Assembly: GCA_964016885.1 (NCBI GenBank)
Contig: OZ024744.1
Coordinates: 24,288,798 to 24,352,797 of the forward strand
Length of the DNA stretch: 64,000 nucleotides
Direction: 5' to 3'
Source: Eledone cirrhosa
Lineage: Eukaryota; Mollusca; Cephalopoda; Octopoda; Eledonidae
In this document: positions 12,346-24,970 of the stretch, piece after piece
Numbering within the stretch: position 1 is the stretch's first letter
How the letters are laid out: every line of letters begins with the position of its first letter
Notes under the pieces: generated by a model
Database searches by the model: none
Seen by the model: the letters and a program-made list of their open reading frames with translations, nothing else
What the model was told of the DNA's origin: nothing
Position numbers and translations under genes: made by a program

Positions 12346-13855
12346 AACAGTTCAACCTTAAGAACTGACTCGTTTTAACAACAGTTGAATCTTCAAATAA
12401 AACTCGTTTTAACAACAGTTGAATCTTAAGAACTGACTCGTTTTAACAACAGTTGAATCTTAAGATAAAACTCGTTTTAACAACAGCTGAATCTTAAGAT
12501 TAAACTCATTTTAACAACAGTTGAATCTCAAGACAAAACCCGTTTTAACAACAGTTGAATCTTAAGAACTGACTCGTTTTAACAACAGTTGAATCTTAAG
12601 AACTGACTCGTTTTAACAACAACTGAATCTTAAGATAAAACTCGTTTTAACAACAGTTGAATCTTAAGAACTGACTCGTTTTAATAACAGTTGAATCTTA
12701 AGATAAAACTCGTTTTAACAACAGTTGAATCTTAAAAACTGACTCGTTTTAACAACAGCTGAATTTTAAGATAAAACTCGTTTTAACAACAGTTGAATCT
12801 TAAGAACTGTCTCGTTTTAACAACAGTTGAATCTTAAGATAAACCTCGTTTTAACAACAGTTGAATCTTAACAACTGACTCGTTTTAACAACAGTTGAAT
12901 CTGAAGACAAAACACGTTTTAACAACAGTTGAATCTTAAGAACTGACTCGTTTTAACAACAGTTGAATCTTAAGATAAAACTCGTTTTAACAACAGTTGA
13001 ATCTTAAGAACTGACTCGTTTTAACAACAGTTGAATCTTAAGATAAACTCGTTTTAACAACAGTTGAATTTTAAGAACTGACTCGTTTTAACAACAGCTG
13101 CATCTTAAGATAAAACTCGTATTAACAACAGTTGAATCATAAGAACTGACTCGTTTTAACAACAGTTGAATCTTAAGAACTGACTCGTTTTATAAACAGT
13201 TCAACCTTAAGAACTGACTCGTTTTAACAACAGTTGAATCTTAAAAACTGACTCGTTTTAACCGCAGCTGAATCTTATAATACAACTCTTTTTAACAACA
13301 GTTGAATCTTCAGATAAAACTCGTTTTAACAACAGATGATTCTCAAGAACTGACTCGTTTTAACAACAGTTGAATCTTAAGATAAAACTCGTTTTAGCAA
13401 CAGTTGAATCTTAAGAACTGACTCGTAATAACAACAATTGAATCTTAAGATAACATTCGTTTTAACAACAGTTGCGTCTTAAGAACTGACTCGTTTTAAC
13501 GACAGTTGAATCTTAAGATAAACCTCGTTTTAACAACGGTTGAATCTTAAGAACTGACTCGTTTTATCAACAGTTCAACCTTAAGAACTGACTCATTTTA
13601 ACAACAGTTAAATCTTCAAATAAAACCCGTTTTAACAACAGTTGAATGTTAAGAACTGATTCGTTTTAACAACAGCTGAATCTTAAGAACTGACTCGTTT
13701 TAACAACAGTTGAATCTTAAGATAAAATTCGTTTTAACAACAGTTGAATCTTAAGAACTGATTCGTTTTAACAACAGTTCAAACTTAAGAACTGACTCGT
13801 TTTAACAACAGTTGAATCTTAAGATAAAACTCGTTTTAACAACAGTTGAATCTTA
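12346..13855 (+). repeat. 1,665-bp higher-order unit, copy 3 (incomplete)
   Basis: GATTAAAC at 12498 and CCGCAGCTG at 13262 lie exactly 1,665 bp after their partners. The match stops near 13,855, where this copy continues GAACTGTCTCG while copies 1 and 2 continue GAACTGACTCGTTTTAATAAC. From about 12,890 it is also the start of the block that matches 490-9,150, so the 1,665-bp unit seems to have multiplied at the join between the two large copies. Confidence 0.82.
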
Positions 13856-16800
13856 AGAACTGTCTCGTTTTAACAACAGTTGAATCTTAAGAACTGACTC
13901 GTTTTAACAACAGTTGAATCTTAAGATAAAACTCGTTTTAACAACAGTTGAATCTTAAGAACTGACTCGTTTTAACAACAGTTGAATCTTAAGATAAAAC
14001 TCGTTTTAACAACAGTTGAATCTTAAGAACTGACTCGTTTTAACAACAGTTGAATATTAAGAACTGATTCGTTTTAACAGCAGTTGAATCTTAATATAAA
14101 ACTCGTTTTAACAACAGTTGAATCTTAAGATAAACCTCGTTTTAACAACGGTTGAATCTTAAGAACTGACTCGTTTTATCAACAGTTCAACCTTAAGAAC
14201 TGACTCATTTTAACAACAGTTGAATCTTCAAATAAAACTCGTTTTAACAACAGTTGAATGTTAAGAACTGATTCGTTTTAACAACAGCTGAATCTTAAGA
14301 TAAACTCGTTTTAACAACAGTTGAATCTTAAGATAAACCTCGTTTTAACAACAGTTTAATCTTAAGAACTGACTCGTTTTAACAACAGTTGAATCTTAAG
14401 ATAAAATTCGTTTTAACAACAGTTGAATCTTAAGAACTGATTCGTTTTAACAACAGTTCAAACTTAAGAACTGACTCGTTTTAACAACAGTTGAATCTTA
14501 AGAACTGTCTCGTTTTAACAACAGTTGAATCTTAAGAACTTACTCGTTTTAACAACAGTTGAATCTTATGATAAAACTCATTTTAACAACAGTTGATTCT
14601 TAAGATAAAACTCGTTTTAACAACAGTTGAATCTTAAGAACTGACTCGTTTTAACAACAGTTGAATCTTAAGATAAAACTCGTTTTAACAGCAGTTGAAT
14701 CTTAAGAACTGACTCGTTTTAACAACAGTTGAATCTTAAGAACTGACTCGTTTTATAAACAGTTCAACCTTAAGAACTGACTCGTTTTAACAACAGTTGA
14801 ATATTAAGAACTGATTCGTTTTAACAGCAGTTGAATCTTAATATAAAACTCGTTTTAACAACAGTTGAATCTTAAGATAAAACTAGTTTTAACAACAGTT
14901 GAATCTTAAGAACTGACTCGTTTTAATAACAGTTGAATCTTAAGATAGAACTCGTTTTAACAACAGTTGAATCTTAAGAACTGACTCGTTTTAACAACAG
15001 CTGAATTTTAAGATAAAACTCGTTTTAACAACAGTTGAATCTTAATAACTGACTTGTTTTATCAACAGTTCAACCTTAAGAACTGACTCATTTTAACAAC
15101 AGTTGAATCTTCAAATAAAACTCGTTTTAACAACAGTTGAATGTTAAGAACTGAATCGTTTTAACAACAGCTGAATCTTAAGAGAAACTCGTTTTAACAA
15201 CAGTTGAATCTTAAGATAAAATCCGTTTTAACAATAGTTGAATCTTAAGAACTGATTCGTTTTAACAACAGTTCAAACTTAAGAACTGACTCGTTTTAAC
15301 AACAGCTGAATCTTAAGATGAAACTCGTTTTAACAACAGTTGAATCTTAAGAACTGACTCATTTTAACAACAGTTGAATCTTAAGATAAAATTTCATTTT
15401 AACAACAGTTGAATCTTGAAATAAAACTCGTTTTAACAACAGTTGAATCTTAAGAACTGACTCGTTTTAACAACAGTTGAATCTTAAGAACTGACTCGTT
15501 TTAACAACAATTCAACCTTAAGAACTGACTCGTTTTAACAACAGTTGAATCTTAAGAACTGACTCGTTTTAACAACAGTTGAATCTTCAAATAAAACTCG
15601 TTTTAACAACAGTTGAATCTTAAGAACTGACTCGTTTTAACAACAGTTGAGTCTTAAGATAAAACTCGTTTTAACAACAGTTGAATCTTAAGAACTGACT
15701 CGTTTTAACAACAGCTGAATCTTAAGATAAAACTCGTTTTAACAACAGTTGAATCTTAAGAACTGACTCGTTTTAACAACAGTTCAACCTTAAGAACTGA
15801 CTCGTTTTAACAACTGTTGAATCTTCAAATAAAACTCGTTTTAACAACAGTTGAATCTTAAGAATTGACTCGTTTTAACAACAATTAAATCTTAAGAACT
15901 GATTCGTTTTAACAAAAGTTGAGTCTTAAGATAAAACTCGTTTTAACAACAGTTGAATCTTAAGTACTGACTCGTTTTAACAACAGTTGAATCTTAAGAT
16001 AAAATTCGTTTTAACAACAGTTGAATCTTAAGAACTGATTCGTTTTAACAACAGTTCAAACTTAAGAACAGACTCGTATTAACAACAGTTGAATCTTATT
16101 ATAAAACTCATTTTAACAACAGTTCAACCTTAAGAACTGACTCGTTTTAACAACAGTTGAATCTTCAAGTAAACCTCGTTTTAACAACAGTTGCATCTTA
16201 AGAACTGGCTCGTTTAAACAACAGTTGAATCTTAAGATAAAACTCGTTTTAACAACAGTTGAATCTTAAGAACTGACTCGTTTTAACAACAGTTGAATCT
16301 TCAAATAAAACTCGTTTTAACAACAGTTGAATCTTAAGAACTGACTCGTTTTAACAACAGTTGAATCTTAAGATAAAACTCGTTTTAACAACAGTTGAAT
16401 CTTAAGAACTAATTCGTTTTAACAACAGTTCAAACTTAAGAACAGACTCGTATTAACAACAGTTGAATCTTATTATAAAACTCATTTTAACAAAAGTTCA
16501 ACCTTAAGAACTGACTCGTTTTAACAACAGTTGAATCTTCAAATAAACCTCGTTTTAACAACAGTTGCATCTTAAGAACTGGCTCGTTTAAACAACAGTT
16601 GAATCTTAAGATAAAACTCGTTTTAACAACAGTTGAATCTTAAGAACTGACTCGTTTTAACAACAGTTGAATCTTCAAATAAAACTCGTTTTAACAACAG
16701 TTGAATCTTAAGAACTGACTCGTTTTAACAGCAGTCCAACCTTAAGAACTGACTCGTTTTAACAACAGTTGAATCTTCAAATAAAACTCGTTTTAACAAC

Positions 16801-19800
16801 AGTTGAATCTTAAGAATTGACTCGTTTTAACAACAGTTGAATCTTAAGACAAAACCCGTTTTAACAACAGTTGAATCTTAAGAACTGACTCGTTTTAACA
16901 ACAGTTGAATCTTAAGATAAAACTCGTTTTAACAACAGTTGAATCTTAAGAACTGACTCGTTTTAACAACAGTTGAATCTTAAGATAAACTCGTTTTAAC
17001 AACAGTTGAATTTTAAGAACTGACTCGTTTTAACAACAGCTGCATCTTAAGATAAAACTCGTATTAACAACAGTTGAATCATAAGAACTGACTCGTTTTA
17101 ACAACGGTTGAATCTTAAGAACTGACTCGTTTTATAAACAGTTCAACCTTAAGAACTGACTCGTTTTAACAACAGTTGAATCTTAAAAACTGACTCGTTT
17201 TAACCGCAGCTGAATCTTATAATACAACTCTTTTTAACAACAGTTGAATCTTCAGATAAAACTCGTTTTAACAACAGATGATTCTCAAGAACTGACTCGT
17301 TTTAACAACAGTTGAATCTTAAGATAAAACTCGTTTTAGCAACAGTTGAATCTTAAGAACTGACTCGTAATAACAACAATTGAATCTTAAGATAACATTC
17401 GTTTTAACAACAGTTGCGTCTTAAGAACTGACTCGTTTTAACGACAGTTGAATCTTAAGATAAACCTCGTTTTAACAACGGTTGAATCTTAAGAACTGAC
17501 TCGTTTTATCAACAGTTCAACCTTAAGAACTGACTCATTTTAACAACAGTTAAATCTTCAAATAAAACCCGTTTTAACAACAGTTGAATGTTAAGAACTG
17601 ATTCGTTTTAACAACAGCTGAATCTTAAGAACTGACTCGTTTTAACAACAGTTGAATCTTAAGATAAAATTCGTTTTAACAACAGTTGAATCTTAAGAAC
17701 TGATTCGTTTTAACAACAGTTCAAACTTAAGAACTGATTCGTTTTAACAACAGTTGAATCTTAAGATAAAACTCGTTTTAACAACAGTTGAATCTTAAGA
17801 ACTGTCTCGTTTTAACAACAGTTGAATCTTAAGAACTGACTCGTTTTAACAACAGTTGAATCTTAAGATAAAACTCGTTTTAACAACAGTTGAATCTTAA
17901 GAACTGACTCGTTTTAACAACAGTTGAATCTTAAGATAAAACTCGTTTTAACAACAGTTGAATCTTAAGAACTGACTCGTTTTAACAACAGTTGAATATT
18001 AAGAACTGATTCGTTTTAACAGCAGTTGAATCTTAATATAAAACTCGTTTTAACAACAGTTGAATCTTAAGATAAAACGTGTTTTAACAACAGTTGAATC
18101 TTAAGAACTGACTCGTTTTAATAACAGTTGAATCTTAAGATAGAACTCGTTTTAACAATAGTTGAATCTTAAGAACTGACTCGTTTTAACAACAGCTGAA
18201 TTTTAAGATAAAACTCGTTTTAACAACAGTTGAATCTTAAGAACTGACTCGTTTTATCAACAGTTCAACCTTAAGAACTGACTCATTTTAACAACAGTTG
18301 AAACTTCAAATAAAACTCGTTTTAACAACAGTTGAATGTTAAGAACTGAATCGTTTTAACAACAGCTGAATCTTAAGATAAACTCGTTTTAACAACAGTT
18401 AAATCTTAAGATAAATCTCGTTTTAACAACAGTTTAATCTTAAGAACTGAATCGTTTTAACAACAGTTGAATCTTAAGATAAAATTCGTTTTAACAATAG
18501 TTGAATCTTAAGAACTGATTCGTTTTAACAACAGTTCAAACTTAAGAACTGACTCGTTTTAACAACAGCTGAATCTTAAGATGAAACTCGTTTTAACAAC
18601 AGTTGAATCTTAAGAACTGACTCATTTTAACAACAGTTGAATCTTAAGATAAAACATCATTTTAACAACAGTTGAATCTTAAAATAAAACTCGTTTTAAC
18701 AACAGTTGAACCTTAAGAACTGACTCGTTTTAACAACAGTTGAATCTTAAGAACTGACTCGTTTTAACAATTCAACCTTAAGAACTGACTCGTTTTAACA
18801 ACAGTTGAATCTTAAGAACTGACTCGTTTTAACAACAGTTGAATCTTAAGAACTGACTCGTTTTAACAACAGTTCAACCTTAAGAACTGACTCGTTTTAA
18901 CAACTGTTGAATCTTAAGAATTGACTCGTTTTAACAACAATTAAATCTTAAGACAAAACCCGTTTTAACAACAGTTGAATCTTAAGAACTGACTCGTTAT
19001 AACAACAGTTGAATCTAAAGATAAAATTCGTTTTAACAACAGTTGAATCTTAAGAACTGATTCGTTTTAACAACAGTTCAAACTTAAGAACAGACTCGTA
19101 TTAACAACAGTTGGATCTTATTATAAAACTCATTTTAACAACAGTTCAACCTTAAGAACTGACTCGTTTTAACAACAGTTGAATCTTCAAATAAACCTCG
19201 TTTTAACAACAGTTGCATCTTAAGAACTGGCTCGTTTAAACAACAGTTGAATCTTAAGATAAAACTCGTTTTAACAACAGTTGAATCTTAAGAACTGACT
19301 CGTTTTAACAACAGTTGAATCTTAAGATAAAATTCGTTTTAACAACAGTTGAATCTTAAGAACTAATTCGTTTTAACAACAGTTCAAACTTAAGAACAGA
19401 CTCGTATTAACAACAGTTGAATCTTATTATAAAACTCATTTTAACAACAGTTCAACCTTAAGAACTGACTCGTTTTAACAACAGTTGAATCTTCAAATAA
19501 ACCTCGTTTTAACAACAGTTGCATCTTAAGAACTGGCTCATTTAAACAACAGTTGAATCTTAAGATAAAACACGTTTTAACAACAGTTGAATCTTAAGAA
19601 CTGACTCGTTTTAACAACAGTTGAATCTTCAAATAAAACTCGTTTTAACAACAGTTGAATCTTAAGAACTGACTCGTTTTAACAACAGTTCAACCTTAAG
19701 AACTGACTCGTTTTAACAACAGTTGAATCTTCAAATAAAACTCGTTTTAACAACAGTTGAATCTTAAGAATTGACTCGTTTTAACAACAGTTGAATCTTA

Positions 19801-21590
19801 AGACAAAACCCGTTTTAACAACAGTTGAATCTTAAGAACTGACTCGTTTTAACAACAGTTGAATCTTAAGATAAAACTCGTTTTAACAACAGTTGAATCT
19901 TAAGAACTGACTCGTTTTAACAACAGTTGAATCTTAAGATAAACTCGTTTTAACAACAGTTGAATCTTAAGAACTGACTCGTTTTAACAACAGCTGAATC
20001 TTAAGATAAAACTCGTATTAACAACAGTTGAATCTTAAGAACTGACTCGTTTTATCAAGAGTTCAACCTTAAGAACTGACTCGTTTTAACAACAGTTGAA
20101 TCTTCAAATAAAACTCGTTTTAACAACAGTTGAATCTTAAGAACTGACTCGTTTTAACAACAGTTGAATCTTAAGATAAAACTCGTTTTAACAACAGCTG
20201 AATCTTAAGATTAAACTCATTTTAACAACAGTTGAATCTCAAGACAAAACCCCTTTTAACAACAGTTGAATCTTAAGAACTGACTCGTTTTAACAACAGT
20301 TGAATCTTAAGATAAAACTCGTTTTAACAACAGTTGAATCTTAAGAACTGACTCGTTTTAACAACAGTTGAATCTTAAGATAAAACTCGTTTTAACAACA
20401 GTTGAATCTTAAGAAGTGACTCGTTTTAACAACAGTTGAATCTTAAGAACTGACTCGTTTTATAAACATTTCAACCTTAAGAACTGACTCGTTTTAACAA
20501 CAACTGAATCTTAAGATTAAACTCGTTTTAACAACAGTTGAATCTTAAGAACTGTCTCGTTTTAACAACAGTTGAATCTTAAGATAAACCTCGTTTTAAC
20601 AACAGTTTAATCTTAACAACTGACTCGTTTTAACAACAGTTGAATCTTAAGATAAAATTCGTTTTAACAACAGTTGAATCATAAGAACTGATTCGTTTTA
20701 ACAACAGTTCAAACTTAAGGACTGACTCGTTTTAACAACAGTTGAATCTTATGATAAAACTCATTTTAACAACAGTTGAATCTTAAGAACTGATTCGTTT
20801 TAACAACAGATGAATCTTAAGATAAACCTCGTTTTAACAAAAGTTGAATCTTAAGAACTGGCTCGTTTTAACAACAGTTGAATCTTAAGAACTGTCTCGT
20901 TTTAACAACAGTTGAATCTTAAGAACTGACTCGTTTTAACAACAGTTGAATCTTAAGATAAAACTCGTTTTAACAACAGTTGAATCTTAAGAACTAACTC
21001 GTTTTAACAACAGTTGAATCTTAAGATAAAACTCGTTTTAACAACAGTTGAATCTTAAGAACTGACTCGTTTTAACAACAGTTGAATCTTAAGAACTGAC
21101 TCGTTTTATAAACAGTTCAACCTTAAGAACTGACTCGTTTTACCAACAGATGAATCTTCAAATAAAACTCGTTTTAACAACAGTTGAATATTAAGAACTG
21201 ACTCGTTTTAACAGCAGTTGAACCTTAATATAAAACTCATTTTAACAACAGTTGAATCTTAAGAACTGATTCGTTTTAACAACAGATGAATATTAAGATA
21301 AACCTCGTTTTAACAACAGTTGCATCTTAAGAACTGGCTCGTTTAACAACAGTTGAATCTTATGATAAAACCCATTTTAACAACAGTTGAATCTTAAGAA
21401 CTGACTCGTTTTAACAACAGTTGAATCTTAAGATAAAACTCGTTTTAACAACAGTTGAATCTTAAGAACTGACTCGTTTTAACAACAGTTGAATCTTAAG
21501 AACTTACTCGTTTTATAAACAGTTCAACCTTAAGAACTGACTCGTTTTAACAACAGTTGAATCTTCAAATAAAACTCGTTTTAACAACAG
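12890..21590 (+). repeat. Right copy of the 8.7-kb duplicated block
   Basis: Counterpart of 490-9,150. Private differences include a 68-bp loss near 15,185 (the unit reads AAGAGAAACTCG), a 3-bp deletion making a 31-bp monomer at 18,759, and scattered single-base changes such as TTATCAAGAG near 20,055. Past the end the two copies diverge for nine monomers (306 bp) and then match again: GATTAAAC at 9236 versus 21976 and TTAACAACTG near 9608 versus 22348 (offset 12,740), up to about 9,715 versus 22,455. Confidence 0.88.
18759..18789 (+). repeat. 31-bp monomer with a 3-bp deletion
   Basis: The monomer reads TTTTAACAATTCAACC where its counterparts (for example near 6,330) read TTTTAACAACAATTCAACC, a loss of one AAC. 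It is the shortest monomer I saw and explains the drop of the large-copy offset from 12,437 to 12,434. It is absent from the left copy, so it arose after that duplication. Confidence 0.9.
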
Positions 21591-23364
21591 TTGAATATTA
21601 AGAACTGACTCGTTTTAACAGCAGTTGAATCTTAATATAAAACTCGTTTTAACAACAGTTGAATCTTAAGAACTGACTCGTTTTAATAACAGTTGAATCT
21701 TAAGATAAAACTCGTTTTAACAACAGTTGAATCTTAAAAACTGACTCGTTTTAACAAGAGCTGAATTTTAAGATAAAACTCGTTTTAACAACAGTTGAAT
21801 CTTAAGAACTGACTCGTTTTATCAACAGTTCAACCTTAAGAACTGACTCGTTTTAACAACAGTTGAATCTTCAAATAAAACTCGTTTTAACAACAGTTGA
21901 ATCTTAAGAACTGACTCGTTTTAACAACAGTTGAATCTTAAGATAAAACTCGTTTTAACAACAGCTGAATCTTAAGATTAAACTCATTTTAACAACAGTT
22001 GAATCTCAAGACAAAACCCGTTTTAACAACAGTTGAATCTTAAGAACTGACTCGTTTTAACAACAGTTGAATCTTAAGAACTGACTCGTTTTAACAACAA
22101 CTGAATCTTAAGATAAAACTCGTTTTAACAACAGTTGAATCTTAAGAACTGACTCGTTTTAATAACAGTTGAATCTTAAGATAAAACTCGTTTTAACAAC
22201 AGTTGAATCTTAAAAACTGACTCGTTTTAACAACAGCTGAATTTTAAGATAAAACTCGTTTTAACAACAGTTGAATCTTAAGAACTGTCTCGTTTTAACA
22301 ACAGTTGAATCTTAAGATAAACCTCGTTTTAACAACAGTTGAATCTTAACAACTGACTCGTTTTAACAACAGTTGAATCTTAAGATAAAACTCGTTTTAA
22401 CAACAGTTGAATCTTAAGAACTGACTCGTTTTAACAACAGTTGAATCTTAAGATAAAACTCGTTTTAACAACAGTTGAATCTTAAGAACTGACTCGTTTT
22501 AACAACAGTTGAATCTTAAGAACTGACTCGTTTTATAAACAGTTCAACCTTAAGAACTGACTCGTTTTAACAACAGTTGAATCTTCAAATAAAACTCGTT
22601 TTAACAACAGTTGAATATTAAGAACTGACTCGTTTTAACAACAGTTGAATCTTAAGATAAAACTCGTTTTAACAACAGTTGAATCTTAAGAACTGACTCG
22701 TTTTAACAACAGCTGAATTTTAAGATAAAACTCGTTTTAACAACAGTTGAATCTTAAGAACTGTCTCGTTTTAACAACAGTTGAATCTTAAGATAAACCT
22801 CGTTTTAACAACAGTTTAATCTTAACAACTGACTCGTTTTAACAACAGTTGAATCTTAAGATAAAATTCGTTTTAACAACAGTTGAATCTTAAGAACTGA
22901 TTCGTTTTAACAACAGTTCAAACTTAAGAACTGACTCGTTTTAACAACAGTTGAATCTTCAGATAAAACTCGTTTTAACAACAGATGATTCTCAAGAACT
23001 GACTCGTTTTAACAACAGTTGAATCTTAAGATAAAACTCGTTTTAGCAACAGTTGAATCTTAAGAACTGACTCGTAATAACAACAATTGAATCTTAAGAT
23101 AACATTCGTTTTAACAACAGTTGCGTCTTAAGAACTGACTCGTTTTAACGACAGTTGAATCTTAAGATAAACCTCGTTTTAACAACGGTTGAATCTTAAG
23201 AACTGACTCGTTTTATCAACAGTTCAACCTTAAGAACTGACTCATTTTAACAACAGTTGAACCTTCAAATAAAACCCGTTTTAACAACAGTTGAATGTTA
23301 AGAACTGATTCGTTTTAACAACAGCTGAATCTTAAGATAAACTCGTTTTAACAACAGTTGAATC

Positions 23365-24418
23365 TTAAGATAAACCTCGTTTTAACAACAGTTTAATCTT
23401 AAGAACTGACTCGTTTTAACAACAGTTGAATCTTAAGATAAAATTCGTTTTAACAACAGTTGAATCTTAAGAACTGATTCGTTTTAACAACAGTTCAAAC
23501 TTAAGAACTGACTCGTTTTAACAACAGTTGAATCTTAAGATAAAACTCGTTTTAACAACAGTTGAATCTTAAGAACTGATTCGTATTAACAACAGTTGAA
23601 TATTAAGATAAAACTCGTTTTAACAACAGTTAAATCTTAAGAACTGACTCGTTTTAACAACAGTTGAATCTTAAGATAAAACTCGTTTTAACAACAGTTG
23701 AATCTTAAGAACTGTCTCGTTTTAACAACAGTTGAATCTTAAGAACTGACTCGTTTTAACAACAGTTGAATCTTAAGATAAAACTCGTTTTAACAACAGT
23801 TGAATCTTAAGAACTGACTCGTTTTAACAACAGATGAATCTTAAGATAAAACTCGTTTTAACAACAGTTGAATCTTAAGAACTGACTCGTTTTAACAACA
23901 GTTGAATCTTAAGAACTGATTCGTTTTAACAGCAGTTGAATCTTAATATAAAACTCGTTTTAACAACAGTTGAATCTTAAGATAAAACGTGTTTTAACAA
24001 CAGTTGAATCTTAAGAACTGACTCGTTTTAATAACAGTTGAATCTTAAGATAGAACTCGTTTTAACAACAGTTGAATCTTATGAACTGACTCATTTTAAC
24101 AACAGTTGAATCTTAAAATAAAACTCGTTTTAACGACAGTTGAATCTTAAGAACTGACTCGTTTTAACAACAGTTGAATCTTAAGAACTGACTCGTTTTA
24201 ACAACAGTTGAATCTTAAGAGAAAACTCGTTTTAATAACAGTTGAATCTTAAGAACTGACTCGTTTTAACAACAGCTGAATCTTAAGATAAAACTCGTTT
24301 TCACAACAGTTGAATCTTAAGAACTGACTCGTTTTAACAACAGTTCAACCTTAAGAACTGACTCGTTTTAACAACTGTTGAATCTTCAAATAAAACTCGT
24401 TTTAACAACAGTTGAATC
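23365..24418 (+). repeat. 1,054-bp (31-monomer) duplication, site 1, copy 1
   Basis: GTTTAATC at 23391 recurs at 24445 and TCGTATTAAC at 23581 recurs at 24635, both exactly 1,054 bp later. The order of monomers between these points is the same. The match runs to about 23,915, after which this copy continues with TTTTAACAGCAG while the second continues with TTTTATAAACAG. Confidence 0.85.
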
Positions 24419-24970
24419 TTAAGATAAACCTCGTTTTAACAACAGTTTAATCTTAAGAACTGACTCGTTTTAACAACAGTTGAATCTTAAGATAAAATTC
24501 GTTTTAACAACAGTTGAATCTTAAGAACTGATTCGTTTTAACAACAGTTCAAACTTAAGAACTGACTCGTTTTAACAACAGTTGAATCTTAAGATAAAAC
24601 TCGTTTTAACAACAGTTGAATCTTAAGAACTGATTCGTATTAACAACAGTTGAATATTAAGATAAAACTCGTTTTAACAACAGTTAAATCTTAAGAACTG
24701 ACTCGTTTTAACAACAGTTGAATCTTAAGATAAAACTCGTTTTAACAACAGTTGAATCTTAAGAACTGTCTCGTTTTAACAACAGTTGAATCTTAAGAAC
24801 TGACTCGTTTTAACAACAGTTGAATCTTAAGATAAAACTCGTTTTAACAACAGTTGAATCTTAAGAACTGACTCGTTTTAACAACAGATGAATCTTAAGA
24901 TAAAACTCGTTTTAACAACAGTTGAATCTTAAGAACTGACTCGTTTTAACAACAGTTGAATCTTAAGAAC
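24419..24970 (+). repeat. 1,054-bp duplication, site 1, copy 2 (partial match)
   Basis: Repeats about 550 bp of the segment starting at 23,365, with zero phase change (31 whole 34-bp monomers). The odd number of monomers means the A/B alternation flips across the junction near 24,418, where a TCTTCAAATAAAAC monomer is followed by two B-like monomers. Confidence 0.8.

Larger units (their letters stand above)
1..23330 (+). repeat. Left domain of the array, marked by its own variant set
   Basis: This part carries marker monomers that I do not find further right: AACCGCAGCTG (CC at 859, 4767, 9932, 11597, 13262, 17204), CAGATGATTCTCAAG, CGTAATAACAAC, and GTTGCGTCTTAAG (last one near 23,123). The markers occur in fixed order, which shows that large pieces were copied together. 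The right edge near 23.3 kb is where the last marker cluster (22.9-23.2 kb) gives way to other variants. Boundary accurate to a few hundred bases only. Confidence 0.75.

Noticed and set aside
18750..18800. Foreign insertion or array break at the irregular monomer
   Set aside because: The irregularity is just a 3-bp (AAC) loss; flanks are ordinary monomers.
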